This document shows, piece after piece, positions 18,197 through 26,408 of a stretch of DNA of 58,892 bases; positions within the stretch are counted from its first letter, which is position 1, and the number at the start of each line of letters is the position of its first letter. The position numbers and the translations under genes were made by a program. The DNA lies in the IMG/VR virus record IMGVR_UViG_3300007516_000020, positions 1 through 58,892 of that record, one strand, 5' to 3'. This DNA comes from a virus. Below the pieces are notes generated by a model, which ran no database searches, was not told the DNA's origin, and was given only the letters and a program-made list of their open reading frames with translations.

Positions 18197-19324
18197 ATGA
18201 GAGAGAAGAAATTTCCTACGTTGTATGGTTTGTCCTCAAGTGGCGTGGTCAAGTCTTGGAAGATTTGGGTCGCCGAATTTCCTCTGGATACGGCGATTTT
18301 TGTCGAACATGGTCAGTTGGATGGCAAGAAACAATTGTCGCCTGAGAAGATCCGTGAGGGAAAGAACCTCGGCAAGGCGAATGAAACCTCGCACTTCGAA
18401 CAGGCTTGCCTTGAGGCAGAATCGAAGTGGAAGAAGAAGCATGACGCAAACTACACCGAGAATAAGCCAGAAACTCAGGAAGCCGCAGCGTCTTCTCCAA
18501 AGCTGTTGCCGATGTTGGCGCAGAAGTACAAGGAACGCAAGCATAAGATTGTCTGGCCTGCGTTTGGGCAACCTAAGCTGAACGGTGTTCGCTGTCTCGT
18601 GGAACGGAAGAATGGGAAGATCACTTACTGGTCAAGGAAAGCCAAGCAGTATAAGAATTTCAATCTGTTCATGGATCAAGAATTCCTGAGTTTCATGAAG
18701 GATGGTGATATCCTTGACGGTGAGATGTACAATCACGGAGATATCACATTCCAAGAATTGATGTCACTGATCAAGGATGAAAAGACTCCTGATATCGAAA
18801 AACTGAAGCGCTATGTGTCTTTTAATTGCTATGATTGTCCTAGTGTGCCGGGTGGGTTCAACACACGTTTCATGAACTGGCCAGCCCCGCTCAACCTACA
18901 GTATTTCGCAAAGGTGGTGTCCTACAAGTTGAATGATGAACTTGAGATGCTGGCCCTTCACAAGAGAGTGACCGAGCAAAATTATGAAGGCACAATGGTG
19001 CGGTCAGGTGGAGATGAAGCATACAATTTCCAGTATCGTGACAATCAATTGCAGAAGTACAAGGATTTCTTAGATGATGAATTCAAGATCGTGGGCTGCA
19101 AAGAAGGCACAGGGAAGGATGAAGGTAAGGCGATTTTCCGCTGCATAATTAAGAGTGGAAAGGAATTCGATGTTCGTTGTAAGGGTGCCGATGAAGTCAG
19201 AATCGAGCAATGGCAGAATCGGAAGTCCTACATGGGTAAGGAATTGACGGTTCGCTATCAGACTCTCAGCGATGATGGAATTCCAATTTTCCCCGTTGGT
19301 ATCACTGTGCGAGACTATGAATAG
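18197..19324 (+). CDS. ATP-dependent DNA ligase, 375 aa
   Basis: Motif I is PKLNGVR with the predicted adenylated Lys127; Asn stands where Asp is usual (KxDG). GEMYNHGDITFQ (motif III) and YEGTMVR (motif IV) follow, then LQKYKDF (motif V) and a C-terminal OB-fold. The first 85 residues form an extra domain with a VEHGQLDGKKQ segment, similar to WGR-type modules. Function: nick sealing in phage DNA replication. Operon with the nucleotidyltransferase and RtcB. Confidence 0.85.
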   Translation: MREKKFPTLYGLSSSGVVKSWKIWVAEFPLDTAIFVEHGQLDGKKQLSPEKIREGKNLGKANETSHFEQACLEAESKWKKKHDANYTENKPETQEAAASSPKLLPMLAQKYKERKHKIVWPAFGQPKLNGVRCLVERKNGKITYWSRKAKQYKNFNLFMDQEFLSFMKDGDILDGEMYNHGDITFQELMSLIKDEKTPDIEKLKRYVSFNCYDCPSVPGGFNTRFMNWPAPLNLQYFAKVVSYKLNDELEMLALHKRVTEQNYEGTMVRSGGDEAYNFQYRDNQLQKYKDFLDDEFKIVGCKEGTGKDEGKAIFRCIIKSGKEFDVRCKGADEVRIEQWQNRKSYMGKELTVRYQTLSDDGIPIFPVGITVRDYE

Positions 19325-19334
19325 GAGCTATGAT

Positions 19335-19526
19335 ATGCAAGAGTCAATTTCTGATTTGGATTTAAAGCTTGAATGGAGTCGAACTGGGGAAGATCTGAGG
19401 GTCACCAATAAGGGTAAGGTTCTTTATAGTAGTGTGAGTGGTCTGGTGTCCCCCTCTCTTTCACCGAGACAAGTCAGGTGGATTACAGAGGACTATGAGA
19501 GGAAGAGAAAACAATATGCTTACTAA
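19335..19526 (+). CDS. Hypothetical protein, 63 aa
   Basis: AGGAG behind the ligase stop sets the start at 19335. Acidic N-terminus and a helical C-terminus (SPRQVRWITEDYERKRKQ). No family is recognised. Its end overlaps the next gene. Confidence 0.5.
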   Translation: MQESISDLDLKLEWSRTGEDLRVTNKGKVLYSSVSGLVSPSLSPRQVRWITEDYERKRKQYAY

Positions 19527-19728
19527 AAGTTACTTCCCCATTCCCTTTGACCGATGGTATACCGAGAATCTGCCTGATATTCGTCGTGAGTTTAGCAAAG
19601 ATGGTCTGGATAAATTGAGGAATAGTCCAGAAAAGTTTGCTGCCTTGTTATACACTCTCAGGGTGGAGCACGATCAGAAGCGATGGACCAATTACTTGCA
19701 GTTTGTTGAGGATAATTATGTCGTATAA
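19516..19728 (+). CDS. Hypothetical protein, 70 aa
   Basis: ATG at 19516 with GGAAGAG upstream. A helical small protein (PFDRWYTENLPDIRREF...). Overlaps the rtcB start by 11 bases, which suggests coupled expression. Function unknown. Confidence 0.5.
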   Translation: MLTKSYFPIPFDRWYTENLPDIRREFSKDGLDKLRNSPEKFAALLYTLRVEHDQKRWTNYLQFVEDNYVV

Positions 19729-20908
19729 CATCTTACAGTCGGGGCATACTCCAATCAAGGTCTGGGCGCCCCTTCACGAAGTCGAGTCGGGAGCTATCTC
19801 TCAGTTACACAACGCCGCTTCGTTGCCATTCATCTTCAAGCACGGTATGGCAGTTATGCCCGACGTGCACCAGGGCTACGGTGTCACTGTAGGTTCCGTT
19901 ATGCCTACGGTCAAGTCTATTGTGCCTGGTGGTGTGGGGGTCGACATTGGCTGTGGAATGGGTGCTAAGAGGATGCCGTTCAAGTCAAATCGTTTGCCTG
20001 ATAACTTGCGGGGTTTGTACGATGCAATCTGCAAGGCCGTGCCTGTGGGTCAAGGTATGCATTCCTATGACTCAGCCGTAAGACATGATCTAACCATTGA
20101 TGAAGGCTACAAGACCCTTCCTGAAGCCTTACAAGACGATCCTGGACGTGTCTGGAAGCAGGTAGGAACGCTCGGTGGTGGAAACCACTTCATCGAAATT
20201 TGTCTCGATACCGAAGACAATGTGTGGGTGATGTTACATTCTGGTTCGCGCGGTATCGGAAACAGGATTGGTAACTACTACATCGACGAAGCCAAGAAGA
20301 TCATGGACATTCAGGAAATCAAGTTGCGGGACCCCGATCTTGCTTACTTGACTGAAGGGACCACGATATTTGATGACTACTGGCGCGACTTGCAGTGGGC
20401 CCAGCACTATGCACTCAAGAACCGCGAAGTGATGATGTCATTAGTCATGTCCTGTATCTCTGAAGTGATTTTCGGTGACAAGCGAACTGTGGTGTCTCCT
20501 ACGTTCTCAGTGAACTGTCACCACAACTATGCAGAGCGCGAAGATCACTTTGGTGAAAACATCATTGTGACCCGTAAGGGAGCGGTGCGAGCACGAGTGG
20601 GTGACTATGGTATCATCCCTGGGTCGATGGGTACCCGCTCATATATCGTAGAAGGATTGGGAAACGTGGATTCCTATTGTTCGTGTTCACATGGCGCAGG
20701 TCGTGTGTTGTCACGAGGAAAGGCAAAGAAGAAGTTTACCTTAGCGGACATCGAATCACAGACCGCGGGTATCATGTGTCGAAAGGATGAAGGTATCCTT
20801 GACGAATTGCCAGGCGCCTATAAGCCCATCGACCAGGTGATGGAGCACCAAAAGGACTTGGTAAAGGTGTTTGCTACACTCAAGCAAGTCTTGTGTGTGA
20901 AGGGATGA
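19718..20908 (+). CDS. rtcB: RtcB RNA-splicing ligase, 396 aa
   Basis: GTP/Mn-dependent ligase that joins 2',3'-cyclic phosphate (3'-P) to 5'-OH RNA ends. All signature blocks are present in order: MPDVHQGYG, GVDIGCGM with the metal Cys, TLGGGNHFIE, MLHSGSRGIGN, SVNCHHNYA, PGSMGTRSYI and CSCSHGAGRVLSR with the guanylylated His; the C-terminus reaches the usual LKQVLCVKG end. The true start is 19718 (MSYNILQ); an earlier in-frame ATG lies within the previous gene. In a phage with 41 tRNAs the likely job is repair of cleaved tRNAs or rRNA during host defence. Confidence 0.95.
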   Translation: MSYNILQSGHTPIKVWAPLHEVESGAISQLHNAASLPFIFKHGMAVMPDVHQGYGVTVGSVMPTVKSIVPGGVGVDIGCGMGAKRMPFKSNRLPDNLRGLYDAICKAVPVGQGMHSYDSAVRHDLTIDEGYKTLPEALQDDPGRVWKQVGTLGGGNHFIEICLDTEDNVWVMLHSGSRGIGNRIGNYYIDEAKKIMDIQEIKLRDPDLAYLTEGTTIFDDYWRDLQWAQHYALKNREVMMSLVMSCISEVIFGDKRTVVSPTFSVNCHHNYAEREDHFGENIIVTRKGAVRARVGDYGIIPGSMGTRSYIVEGLGNVDSYCSCSHGAGRVLSRGKAKKKFTLADIESQTAGIMCRKDEGILDELPGAYKPIDQVMEHQKDLVKVFATLKQVLCVKG

Positions 20909-21033
20909 TCAATCCACGAACAGTTGCAGAGGAAGTTACCAGGGGCCATTTCTACTCGATGACTCCTGGTACTCCTGCCCCCTTGCCCATGAGGTGCCAG
21001 AGGGCATCTGTAATTGTGAATTGTAAGAGGTGA
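20905..21033 (+). CDS. Hypothetical protein, 42 aa
   Basis: ATGA overlap with the rtcB stop. Pro-rich middle (TPGTPAPLP) and two Cys near the end. No family is recognised. Confidence 0.35.
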   Translation: MINPRTVAEEVTRGHFYSMTPGTPAPLPMRCQRASVIVNCKR

Positions 21034-21105
21034 TAGAGAGGTCCCGCAAGGTGCTTGAGCGAATCTATAAGGCTGGGTTGTGTTGTGAACCCATAAAGGA
21101 ACATC

Positions 21106-21192
21106 ATGGAACCGTTTAGTGAAGGCATACTTGAAGGCATACTGATAGGATTGATAGTGGGCATGATAACTATCATGCTCATATGGAATTGA
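21106..21192 (+). CDS. Small membrane peptide, 28 aa
   Basis: AAAGGA site. After an acidic start, one hydrophobic helix (GILIGLIVGMITIMLIW). Its 3' third lies in the first copy of a 38-bp tandem repeat. Confidence 0.35.
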   Translation: MEPFSEGILEGILIGLIVGMITIMLIWN

Positions 21193-21226
21193 TAGTGGGC
21201 ATGATAACTATCATGCTCATATGGAA
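21151..21226. repeat. 38-bp tandem duplication of a palindrome
   Basis: Two identical units (21151-21188, 21189-21226), each containing GCATGATAACTATCATGC, an 8-bp inverted repeat around AC. Operator pair or RNA hairpins. Confidence 0.75.
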
Positions 21227-21293
21227 CAGATAGTCATGTGGCATATTGTAGTCATAAGGATGATGAAGTGATCCACCGATCTGATATTTGTGC

Positions 21294-21322
21294 TTGCTTT
21301 TTCTGTGTGTCTGTGTTATGCT
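21294..21322 (+). promoter_or_regulatory. sigma70-type promoter
   Basis: TTGCTT, 17-bp spacer, TATGCT, before the 21357 gene. Confidence 0.5.
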
Positions 21323-21356
21323 GTTGCTAAATAGCAGTATCACTGGAAAGGGTACG

Positions 21357-22451
21357 ATGAAAATCAAACGACAAACTACAGATTCGCGAGTCAAAGCACT
21401 TCTCTCCAAAGATGAGCCTACCTACGGGTTCATGGAATTGTCAGGGACAGAATTGACCCTGGCACTCAATTGGTATTCTCAGAACAAAGAGAAGGAAACT
21501 GCATTCAAGTATATGGCAGAGTACTGTAAGGCTAAGGGAATTTCTGCCAAGACAGAACAGATCGAACAAACAGTCAGTACAGTTGGATTTGTGTGTAGGA
21601 TGATCACCCGCGGTGCAATACTTGATAGCAAATCCCTCAAATGGCTTGCTGAACATCTGAAGGCCATGACCCTCATTCCTGTCGAGTATAATGCTCCAGT
21701 CGCGGTAGCCCCAGTCAAGGTCGTCTCCATTCAGGATCGTATCAAGGCAAAATCCAGTGAAAGCATCGGTCTCCTGGAAGGATTGGTTGACGAGTTTATC
21801 CTGTCAGATTTCAAAAAGATCCCCAATATTCTGCAACGCATGAGAGACAGTGAAGTGAAGGCATCTCATGGCCCCCATATTGTCAACTTCTTCAAGAAGT
21901 ATCGTGACGAGATCAGACTAGCACTCGCGAAGACTGACAGCCAGATTTCAGAAGGCTATAGCAATTATAGCACTCATGAATTGAGGAAGATGGATAGTCT
22001 CTACGACCAGATCATCTCAGATACACTCTCCATCATGGGCGAAGCGAATGTCGAAAAGTCACCCCGAAAAAAGAAAATCAAGTCTCCTGAAAAGCAAGTC
22101 CATTCCCTGAAGTATTGTGTGGAAGATACCGCACTCAAGATCAAGTCCATTCCCCCCACTCGCATGATTGGTGCAGAGGGTGTCTGGGTCTACAATCGAA
22201 AGAACAGAATGCTGTCATGTTATATGGCCGACGATGCATCGGGGTTGGGAGTAAAAGGTTGTGCGTTTCAGAATACCTCCAAGACAAAATGCCAATCAAA
22301 GAAGCTTCGCAAGCCCGAAGAGACGCTAGCTAAGGTGATGACTGGTGGGAAGGTTGCACTGAAGAATTTGTTTGAAAGCCTTTCAACCAAGGATGCCAAG
22401 CCAACAGGACGAACCAACAAAGAAACCCTATTGCTACGAGTAATCGTATAG
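21357..22451 (+). CDS. Hypothetical protein, 364 aa
   Basis: GAAAGGG sets the start. A mostly helical N-terminal half, a Lys-rich linker near residues 235-250 (KSPRKKKIKSPEK), and a C-terminal beta-rich domain (GVWVYNRKNRMLSCYMADD...GVKGCAF) that looks like a small sensor/DNA-binding fold. Directly upstream of the rnh-like nuclease, so a replication or recombination role is plausible. No family is recognised. Confidence 0.55.
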   Translation: MKIKRQTTDSRVKALLSKDEPTYGFMELSGTELTLALNWYSQNKEKETAFKYMAEYCKAKGISAKTEQIEQTVSTVGFVCRMITRGAILDSKSLKWLAEHLKAMTLIPVEYNAPVAVAPVKVVSIQDRIKAKSSESIGLLEGLVDEFILSDFKKIPNILQRMRDSEVKASHGPHIVNFFKKYRDEIRLALAKTDSQISEGYSNYSTHELRKMDSLYDQIISDTLSIMGEANVEKSPRKKKIKSPEKQVHSLKYCVEDTALKIKSIPPTRMIGAEGVWVYNRKNRMLSCYMADDASGLGVKGCAFQNTSKTKCQSKKLRKPEETLAKVMTGGKVALKNLFESLSTKDAKPTGRTNKETLLLRVIV

Positions 22452-22475
22452 AATCAAATTGAAAGTGACTATATT

Positions 22476-23327
22476 ATGATCATTGTGGACTTTTCACAGA
22501 TATCTTACGCTTGCATCCTCGATCACCTCGCTTCTACCAAGACAGTGAGCCCAGACATCAAACTGGTGCGATACATCATTTTGAATTCTCTCAGGTCACA
22601 TGTCAAGAGATTCAAAGCTGAGTATGGCGAAGTGGTCATTGCGTTTGATGATAAGTCCTATTGGCGAACAGACTACTTCCCCCACTATAAAGCCAACCGC
22701 AAAAAGAGCCGAGCGAAATCCCCCTTCGATTGGAATTCAATCTTCCTCTGTATGGATGCATTGAAGAAAGAACTTCGCGAAAATCTCATGTACAAAATCA
22801 TTCAGGTTGACAAATGTGAGGCGGACGATATCATTGGACTCTTGACACAGGTGAATGCCCCTAGTCAGAAGATTATGATTGTGTCGGGGGACAAGGACTT
22901 CAATCAACTCCAAACCAACTCCAATGTGCGCCAATATTCCCCATTGCTCAAGAAACAGATCATTGAGCAGTTTCCTCAAGCCTCACTTCGTCAATTGATT
23001 ATCCGCGGTGACACGAGTGATGGGGTACCCAACATCCTCTCACCGGATGATGTCTTCGTGAGTGGGGGCCGACAGAGGCCCATCATGGAGAAGAAGATTA
23101 TTACATGGATAAATACACCTGTTGAGATGTTTTGCACAAACGAAGAAATGCTCAGGAACTTCAGACGCAACGAGAAGTTGATTGATTTGAGGCAGATTCC
23201 TGCCGATATCAATACCAAGATTGCAGAGGCTTACGAGGGTGCCACCGCACATAGTCGTGGACATTTCTTGAAGTACCTCATTACCTCTGGATTGCGTGAA
23301 CTGACATCTTCGGTATCGGATTTCTAA
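22476..23327 (+). CDS. rnh: T4 RNase H-like flap/5' nuclease, 283 aa
   Basis: A FEN-family 5'-nuclease like T4 RNase H, which removes RNA primers. It begins IIVDFSQISYA (first metal Asp). DDKSYWRTDYFPHYKANRKK is the typical arch region, KCEADDIIG carries the acidic pair, and SGDKDFNQLQ the next acidic set, followed by GDTSDGVPNI, the helix-hairpin-helix-like part. Length fits the T4 family (305 aa). Works with gp59/gp32 encoded downstream. Confidence 0.88.
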   Translation: MIIVDFSQISYACILDHLASTKTVSPDIKLVRYIILNSLRSHVKRFKAEYGEVVIAFDDKSYWRTDYFPHYKANRKKSRAKSPFDWNSIFLCMDALKKELRENLMYKIIQVDKCEADDIIGLLTQVNAPSQKIMIVSGDKDFNQLQTNSNVRQYSPLLKKQIIEQFPQASLRQLIIRGDTSDGVPNILSPDDVFVSGGRQRPIMEKKIITWINTPVEMFCTNEEMLRNFRRNEKLIDLRQIPADINTKIAEAYEGATAHSRGHFLKYLITSGLRELTSSVSDF

Positions 23328-23341
23328 CCAATGAGGTGACT

Positions 23342-23920
23342 ATGAATTACTCAAGTGTTTTGTTCAATGAGATTTTCGCTGAATTTGATCTATGTAAGAA
23401 TCGCGAAACCCGCCTGGCCGTCCTGCAAAAGTACGGGCGGAATATCTGGTTCAAGGAATTCTTGAACTACGCATTCAATCCAAAGATCCAATTCGACATC
23501 TCTCAAATTCCTAACTACAAGCCAGCCGTCGAGCCAGCAGGGGTCTGCTATTCAAACCTCAGCAATGAGATGCGTAGGTTATATATCTTCATCGTCGGAC
23601 ACCCAAAGCGTACTGTCAAATTGCCAGCAGTGAAGGAAGCACGAATCCTCAATGCCTTACTCGGCGCAATCCACAAGGAAGAAGCCGAATTATTGGTCAA
23701 GTGTTTCAAGAAGGACCTGGAAATTCGCTACCTCACCGCACGACTCGTGAAAGAAGCTTTCCCTGGTCTTCCATTTGAATTGCCAGAACAGGTGGTTCAA
23801 AAGGATGAAGAAGTGAAGACGATCAAAAAGGATGAAGAAGTGAAGACGATCAAGAAGGATGAAGAAGTGAAGACGATCAAGATCAAAATCAAAACAACGG
23901 GCGCAACCGTAAAGGTGTAA
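23342..23920 (+). CDS. Conserved T4-like phage protein, 192 aa
   Basis: ATG at 23342 with AGGTGA upstream. Helical protein with an HPKRTVKLPAV segment; it resembles a conserved T4-like family of unknown function encoded near rnh. The C-terminus contains three perfect copies of KDEEVKTIK ahead of a basic tail, a recent microsatellite-like expansion. Confidence 0.6.
   Translation: MNYSSVLFNEIFAEFDLCKNRETRLAVLQKYGRNIWFKEFLNYAFNPKIQFDISQIPNYKPAVEPAGVCYSNLSNEMRRLYIFIVGHPKRTVKLPAVKEARILNALLGAIHKEEAELLVKCFKKDLEIRYLTARLVKEAFPGLPFELPEQVVQKDEEVKTIKKDEEVKTIKKDEEVKTIKIKIKTTGATVKV
23801..23881 (+). repeat. 27-bp in-frame tandem repeat, 3 copies
   Basis: Units at 23801, 23828 and 23855 encode KDEEVKTIK. 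Nearly identical at DNA level, so recent and probably length-variable. Confidence 0.85.
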
Positions 23921-23922
23921 CT

Positions 23923-24108
23923 ATGGACACAGTTGAAGTGAAATTGTTAGTTGCTGATGATGGTACGCTGATCCTCAAGTACCCAAAGACTGAACCTCTT
24001 TGGAATATGGAAGGATACTATTTCCTTTCGTCGATGCCTGGATTCAATGGAGCTATGGCGAAGTTGAGTGATGAGCAGGTGGCAGAATACGGACTCGATT
24101 CAAAATGA
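23923..24108 (+). CDS. Hypothetical protein, 61 aa
   Basis: AAAGG before the ATG. Small alpha/beta protein (VKLLVADDGTLILKYPK...). Stop overlaps the next ATG. No family is recognised. Confidence 0.5.
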   Translation: MDTVEVKLLVADDGTLILKYPKTEPLWNMEGYYFLSSMPGFNGAMAKLSDEQVAEYGLDSK

Positions 24109-24887
24109 AATCCTTTGCTGTAATCACCCCAACAATCGGCTCATTTCATCTGAGGCAGAATATCCTCTCGCTTCGTGGTCAAAACTGTACACACTATATT
24201 GTGGTGGATGGGAAGGAATACTTAGCAGAGGTAAATAAGATTCTCCTGGGTGTCGGTCTAACAGAGCAGGAGAAGATTATCTCCTTGGAACACAACATCG
24301 GTAAGGGGTGGTATGGACATCGGGTCTATGCGGCAGCATCGTTTCTGGTGAATGAAGATGTGCTATGTTACCTTGATGAAGATAACTATGTACAACCCAA
24401 TTTTATCAATGGGTTCCAAGAGGTCTTCGAAGATCCTAAATATGCATGGGCATACACGCTCAGGAACATCATCGGACCAAAGGGGCAGTATATTGGCCAG
24501 GATAATTGTGAAAGTTTAGGACACTGGCCAGTCTCATTTAGTGCTGACAGGAGAGAGCATATCGACACGGGTTGCTTTGCTGTGCCGCGGGATCTTGCTG
24601 TAAGGGTAGGTCATGCTTGGTACGCACAATGGGGTGCAGATCGACAATTCTTTGCCGCACTGAAAGCAGTCGCACCAGAATTTGGATGCACCACACAGCA
24701 CACACTGAATTATAGAATGGGCAGTGAGACAAATCGTGCAACGGTAGATATGTTTATAGATGGGAACAAACTCTCCGAACAAGCTTATGTAAGCGAAAGG
24801 TATTACCCTTGGCACGAACAAAGAAGCCCGAAAAAGCAACTCCCGACCCAGTGGACGTATCAAACCACACAGGCGAGACAACCATAA
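24105..24887 (+). CDS. Glycosyltransferase, GT-A fold, 260 aa
   Basis: The N-terminus FAVITPTIG, then HYIVVDGKEY and the acidic triplet YLDEDNYV (near residue 89), gives the nucleotide-sugar binding pattern of family 2-type glycosyltransferases; DTGCFAVPRDLA and a WGADRQFFAAL segment fit the acceptor side with a catalytic acidic residue. It may glycosylate phage DNA bases or host surface sugars; the substrate is unknown. The 3' end overlaps the ClpP-like gene by 79 bases. Confidence 0.75.
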   Translation: MKSFAVITPTIGSFHLRQNILSLRGQNCTHYIVVDGKEYLAEVNKILLGVGLTEQEKIISLEHNIGKGWYGHRVYAAASFLVNEDVLCYLDEDNYVQPNFINGFQEVFEDPKYAWAYTLRNIIGPKGQYIGQDNCESLGHWPVSFSADRREHIDTGCFAVPRDLAVRVGHAWYAQWGADRQFFAALKAVAPEFGCTTQHTLNYRMGSETNRATVDMFIDGNKLSEQAYVSERYYPWHEQRSPKKQLPTQWTYQTTQARQP

Positions 24888-25456
24888 TTCTACAAGAGCC
24901 CATGGCTGATGCAGATGTGGTTGGCCAAGGATTGTTGGGCCATCACACACATTTTCTTACAGGAGAAATCAGCTACGAGAATACCAACAGAGCGATTCAG
25001 TGGATTGTGTTTGAACACACGGCCGCAGATAGGCCTGATCATCTCACGATCTATATCAATTCGGGAGGAGGTGACTTGTACAACGCATTCGCCCTTGCAG
25101 ACATCATGAAGTTGTCGAAGATCCCTGTGTACACAGTAGGCATCGGAAACATCATGTCAGCCGCCGCGTTGATTTTTGCTTGTGGTGCCCCAGGACGTAG
25201 ATATATCGCTAAGCACACAGGTATTATGATGCATGAATTTTCTTCTGACATGGAAGGAAAAGAGCACGAACTCAAAGCAGGAATGGTCGAACTGGGTTAT
25301 TGCAGGGCCCGTGTCAACGATTTGTTGACCTCGCATTGTGGTATCACTGAGAAGAAGATCAAGCAGAAGTTGTTACAACCTTCCGACGTGTGGCTAACTG
25401 CGGAGGAGGCAATCAAGTACAGACTAGCCGATCAAATACTCACCCAAATCCTTTAG
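24809..25456 (+). CDS. clpP: ClpP-like serine protease, 215 aa
   Basis: Crotonase-fold ClpP family: FLTGEI, IYINSGGGDLYNAFALADIM, the nucleophile Ser in GIGNIMSAAALIFACG, the catalytic His in GIMMHEF, and the Asp in QPSDVWLTAEEAIKYRLADQIL. The start is probably TTG 24809, which has GAAAGG upstream and overlaps the glycosyltransferase; ATG 24902 would remove 31 residues. ClpP needs a Clp ATPase, not seen here, so it may pair with the host ClpX/ClpA. The phage tmRNA tag ends ALAA, the classic ClpXP degron. Alternatively a prohead-type protease, but no capsid genes are adjacent. Confidence 0.85.
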   Translation: MARTKKPEKATPDPVDVSNHTGETTIILQEPMADADVVGQGLLGHHTHFLTGEISYENTNRAIQWIVFEHTAADRPDHLTIYINSGGGDLYNAFALADIMKLSKIPVYTVGIGNIMSAAALIFACGAPGRRYIAKHTGIMMHEFSSDMEGKEHELKAGMVELGYCRARVNDLLTSHCGITEKKIKQKLLQPSDVWLTAEEAIKYRLADQILTQIL

Positions 25457-25465
25457 GAGGATACA

Positions 25466-25621
25466 ATGTTTCAGTCGAGACAGATAGAGAAGCCCACGAC
25501 CAAGACGAAATTCCGCAAGCAGCCAGAAGAAGAGATTACTGCCAAGCAGAGAAAAAAGCAGCAACAAAAGCAGATGTCACAGAAACGCAGCTTTGATATG
25601 TGGGAGGATGAAAATGAGTAG
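25466..25621 (+). CDS. Small basic, Gln-rich protein, 51 aa
   Basis: AGGAGG site. Long Lys/Gln-rich helix (KQRKKQQQKQMSQKR) and an acidic end (WEDENE). Perhaps an RNA-binding helper; no family is recognised. Overlaps the next gene. Confidence 0.5.
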   Translation: MFQSRQIEKPTTKTKFRKQPEEEITAKQRKKQQQKQMSQKRSFDMWEDENE

Positions 25622-25796
25622 CGATGAAGCTTTCGAAGCAATGATTCGTAATGCCAAGGACGAGCTGAAAGATGCAGAGTCTGGCGTGAAGCATAAGCGG
25701 GAGTGGTTGCGGGGCTTGGAAGATGAATACGCCCAGTCCAAGCGTCGAAAAGTCTCTGAAGAACACAAGGACACCCGGACCCTTCTCAATGACTAA
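25614..25796 (+). CDS. Hypothetical helical protein, 60 aa
   Basis: GGAGG before the ATG at 25614. Predicted single long charged helix (coiled coil). Ends overlapping the tusA-like start. Confidence 0.5.
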   Translation: MSSDEAFEAMIRNAKDELKDAESGVKHKREWLRGLEDEYAQSKRRKVSEEHKDTRTLLND

Positions 25797-26025
25797 TCCA
25801 GGAGTGTTGGTTGTGGATTGCAGGGGGCTTGAATGCCCCATGCCCATCCTACAAGTTCGCCTTGCCTTGAATGTCTCCAAGAAGGATGACATTCTAATCG
25901 TGTATGCTGATGACTCCACTTTTGAGAGTGAATTTGCCCGATTCTGCTACCTCGCGGACATCAAACTCCTCAATAAACACCACCGTGATACCTTCCAAGA
26001 GTATGAAGTTCAAGTTATCAAATAA
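25789..26025 (+). CDS. tusA: TusA/SirA-family sulfur carrier, 78 aa
   Basis: The family signature is complete: VDCRGLECPMPILQVRLAL with the persulfide-carrying Cys in CPMP, then ILIVYADDSTFESEFARFC. TusA-type proteins pass sulfur from a cysteine desulfurase to the relay that makes 2-thiouridine at U34 of Lys, Glu and Gln tRNAs, and also serve other sulfur routes. This island encodes tRNA-Lys(TTT), Glu(TTC) and Gln(TTG). ATG 25789 overlaps the preceding gene, indicating coupled translation. Which sulfur pathway it feeds is inference. Confidence 0.85.
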   Translation: MTNPGVLVVDCRGLECPMPILQVRLALNVSKKDDILIVYADDSTFESEFARFCYLADIKLLNKHHRDTFQEYEVQVIK

Positions 26026-26053
26026 ATCAACAACTTACACACCAAAATAGTCC

Positions 26054-26081
26054 TTGCTTTTTCCTGTGGGTATGATATACT
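26054..26081 (+). promoter_or_regulatory. sigma70-type promoter, twin copy 1
   Basis: TTGCTT, 16-bp spacer, TATACT, in a 43-bp segment repeated exactly 87 bp downstream. Confidence 0.65.
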
Positions 26082-26140
26082 CATAGTATGGTTGTTTATA
26101 CCCAATACGCATTTGACGTTGTTGTACCGAAAAATAGTCC

Positions 26141-26168
26141 TTGCTTTTTCCTGTGGGTATGATATACT
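26141..26168 (+). promoter_or_regulatory. sigma70-type promoter, twin copy 2
   Basis: Same sequence as the promoter at 26054; drives the 26198 gene. Confidence 0.7.
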
Positions 26169-26197
26169 CATAGAGTGGTTAACATCACGGAGGACCA

Positions 26198-26386
26198 ATG
26201 GTAAAGAAGATTAGGAAGGCATCCAAGAAAGCTCAACATCCTGAGAAGGATACTGAGTTGCCCGAAGAAATCACCTTAGTTGAGGAGGGCGACGAATTAG
26301 ATTCTTTGTATAGCTTGTTCGGTGTGGGAGAGGATACTGATATCGGGGCAGTGATGGACGGCAGAGTAGAATCTGAAGAGTGGTAA
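26198..26386 (+). CDS. Acidic hypothetical protein, 62 aa
   Basis: GGAGG site after the twin promoters. A basic first 15 residues followed by a strongly acidic body. No family is recognised; strong, duplicated promoters imply high expression. Confidence 0.6.
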   Translation: MVKKIRKASKKAQHPEKDTELPEEITLVEEGDELDSLYSLFGVGEDTDIGAVMDGRVESEEW

Positions 26387-26408
26387 AGTAAACAATTTGG
26401 AGAACATA

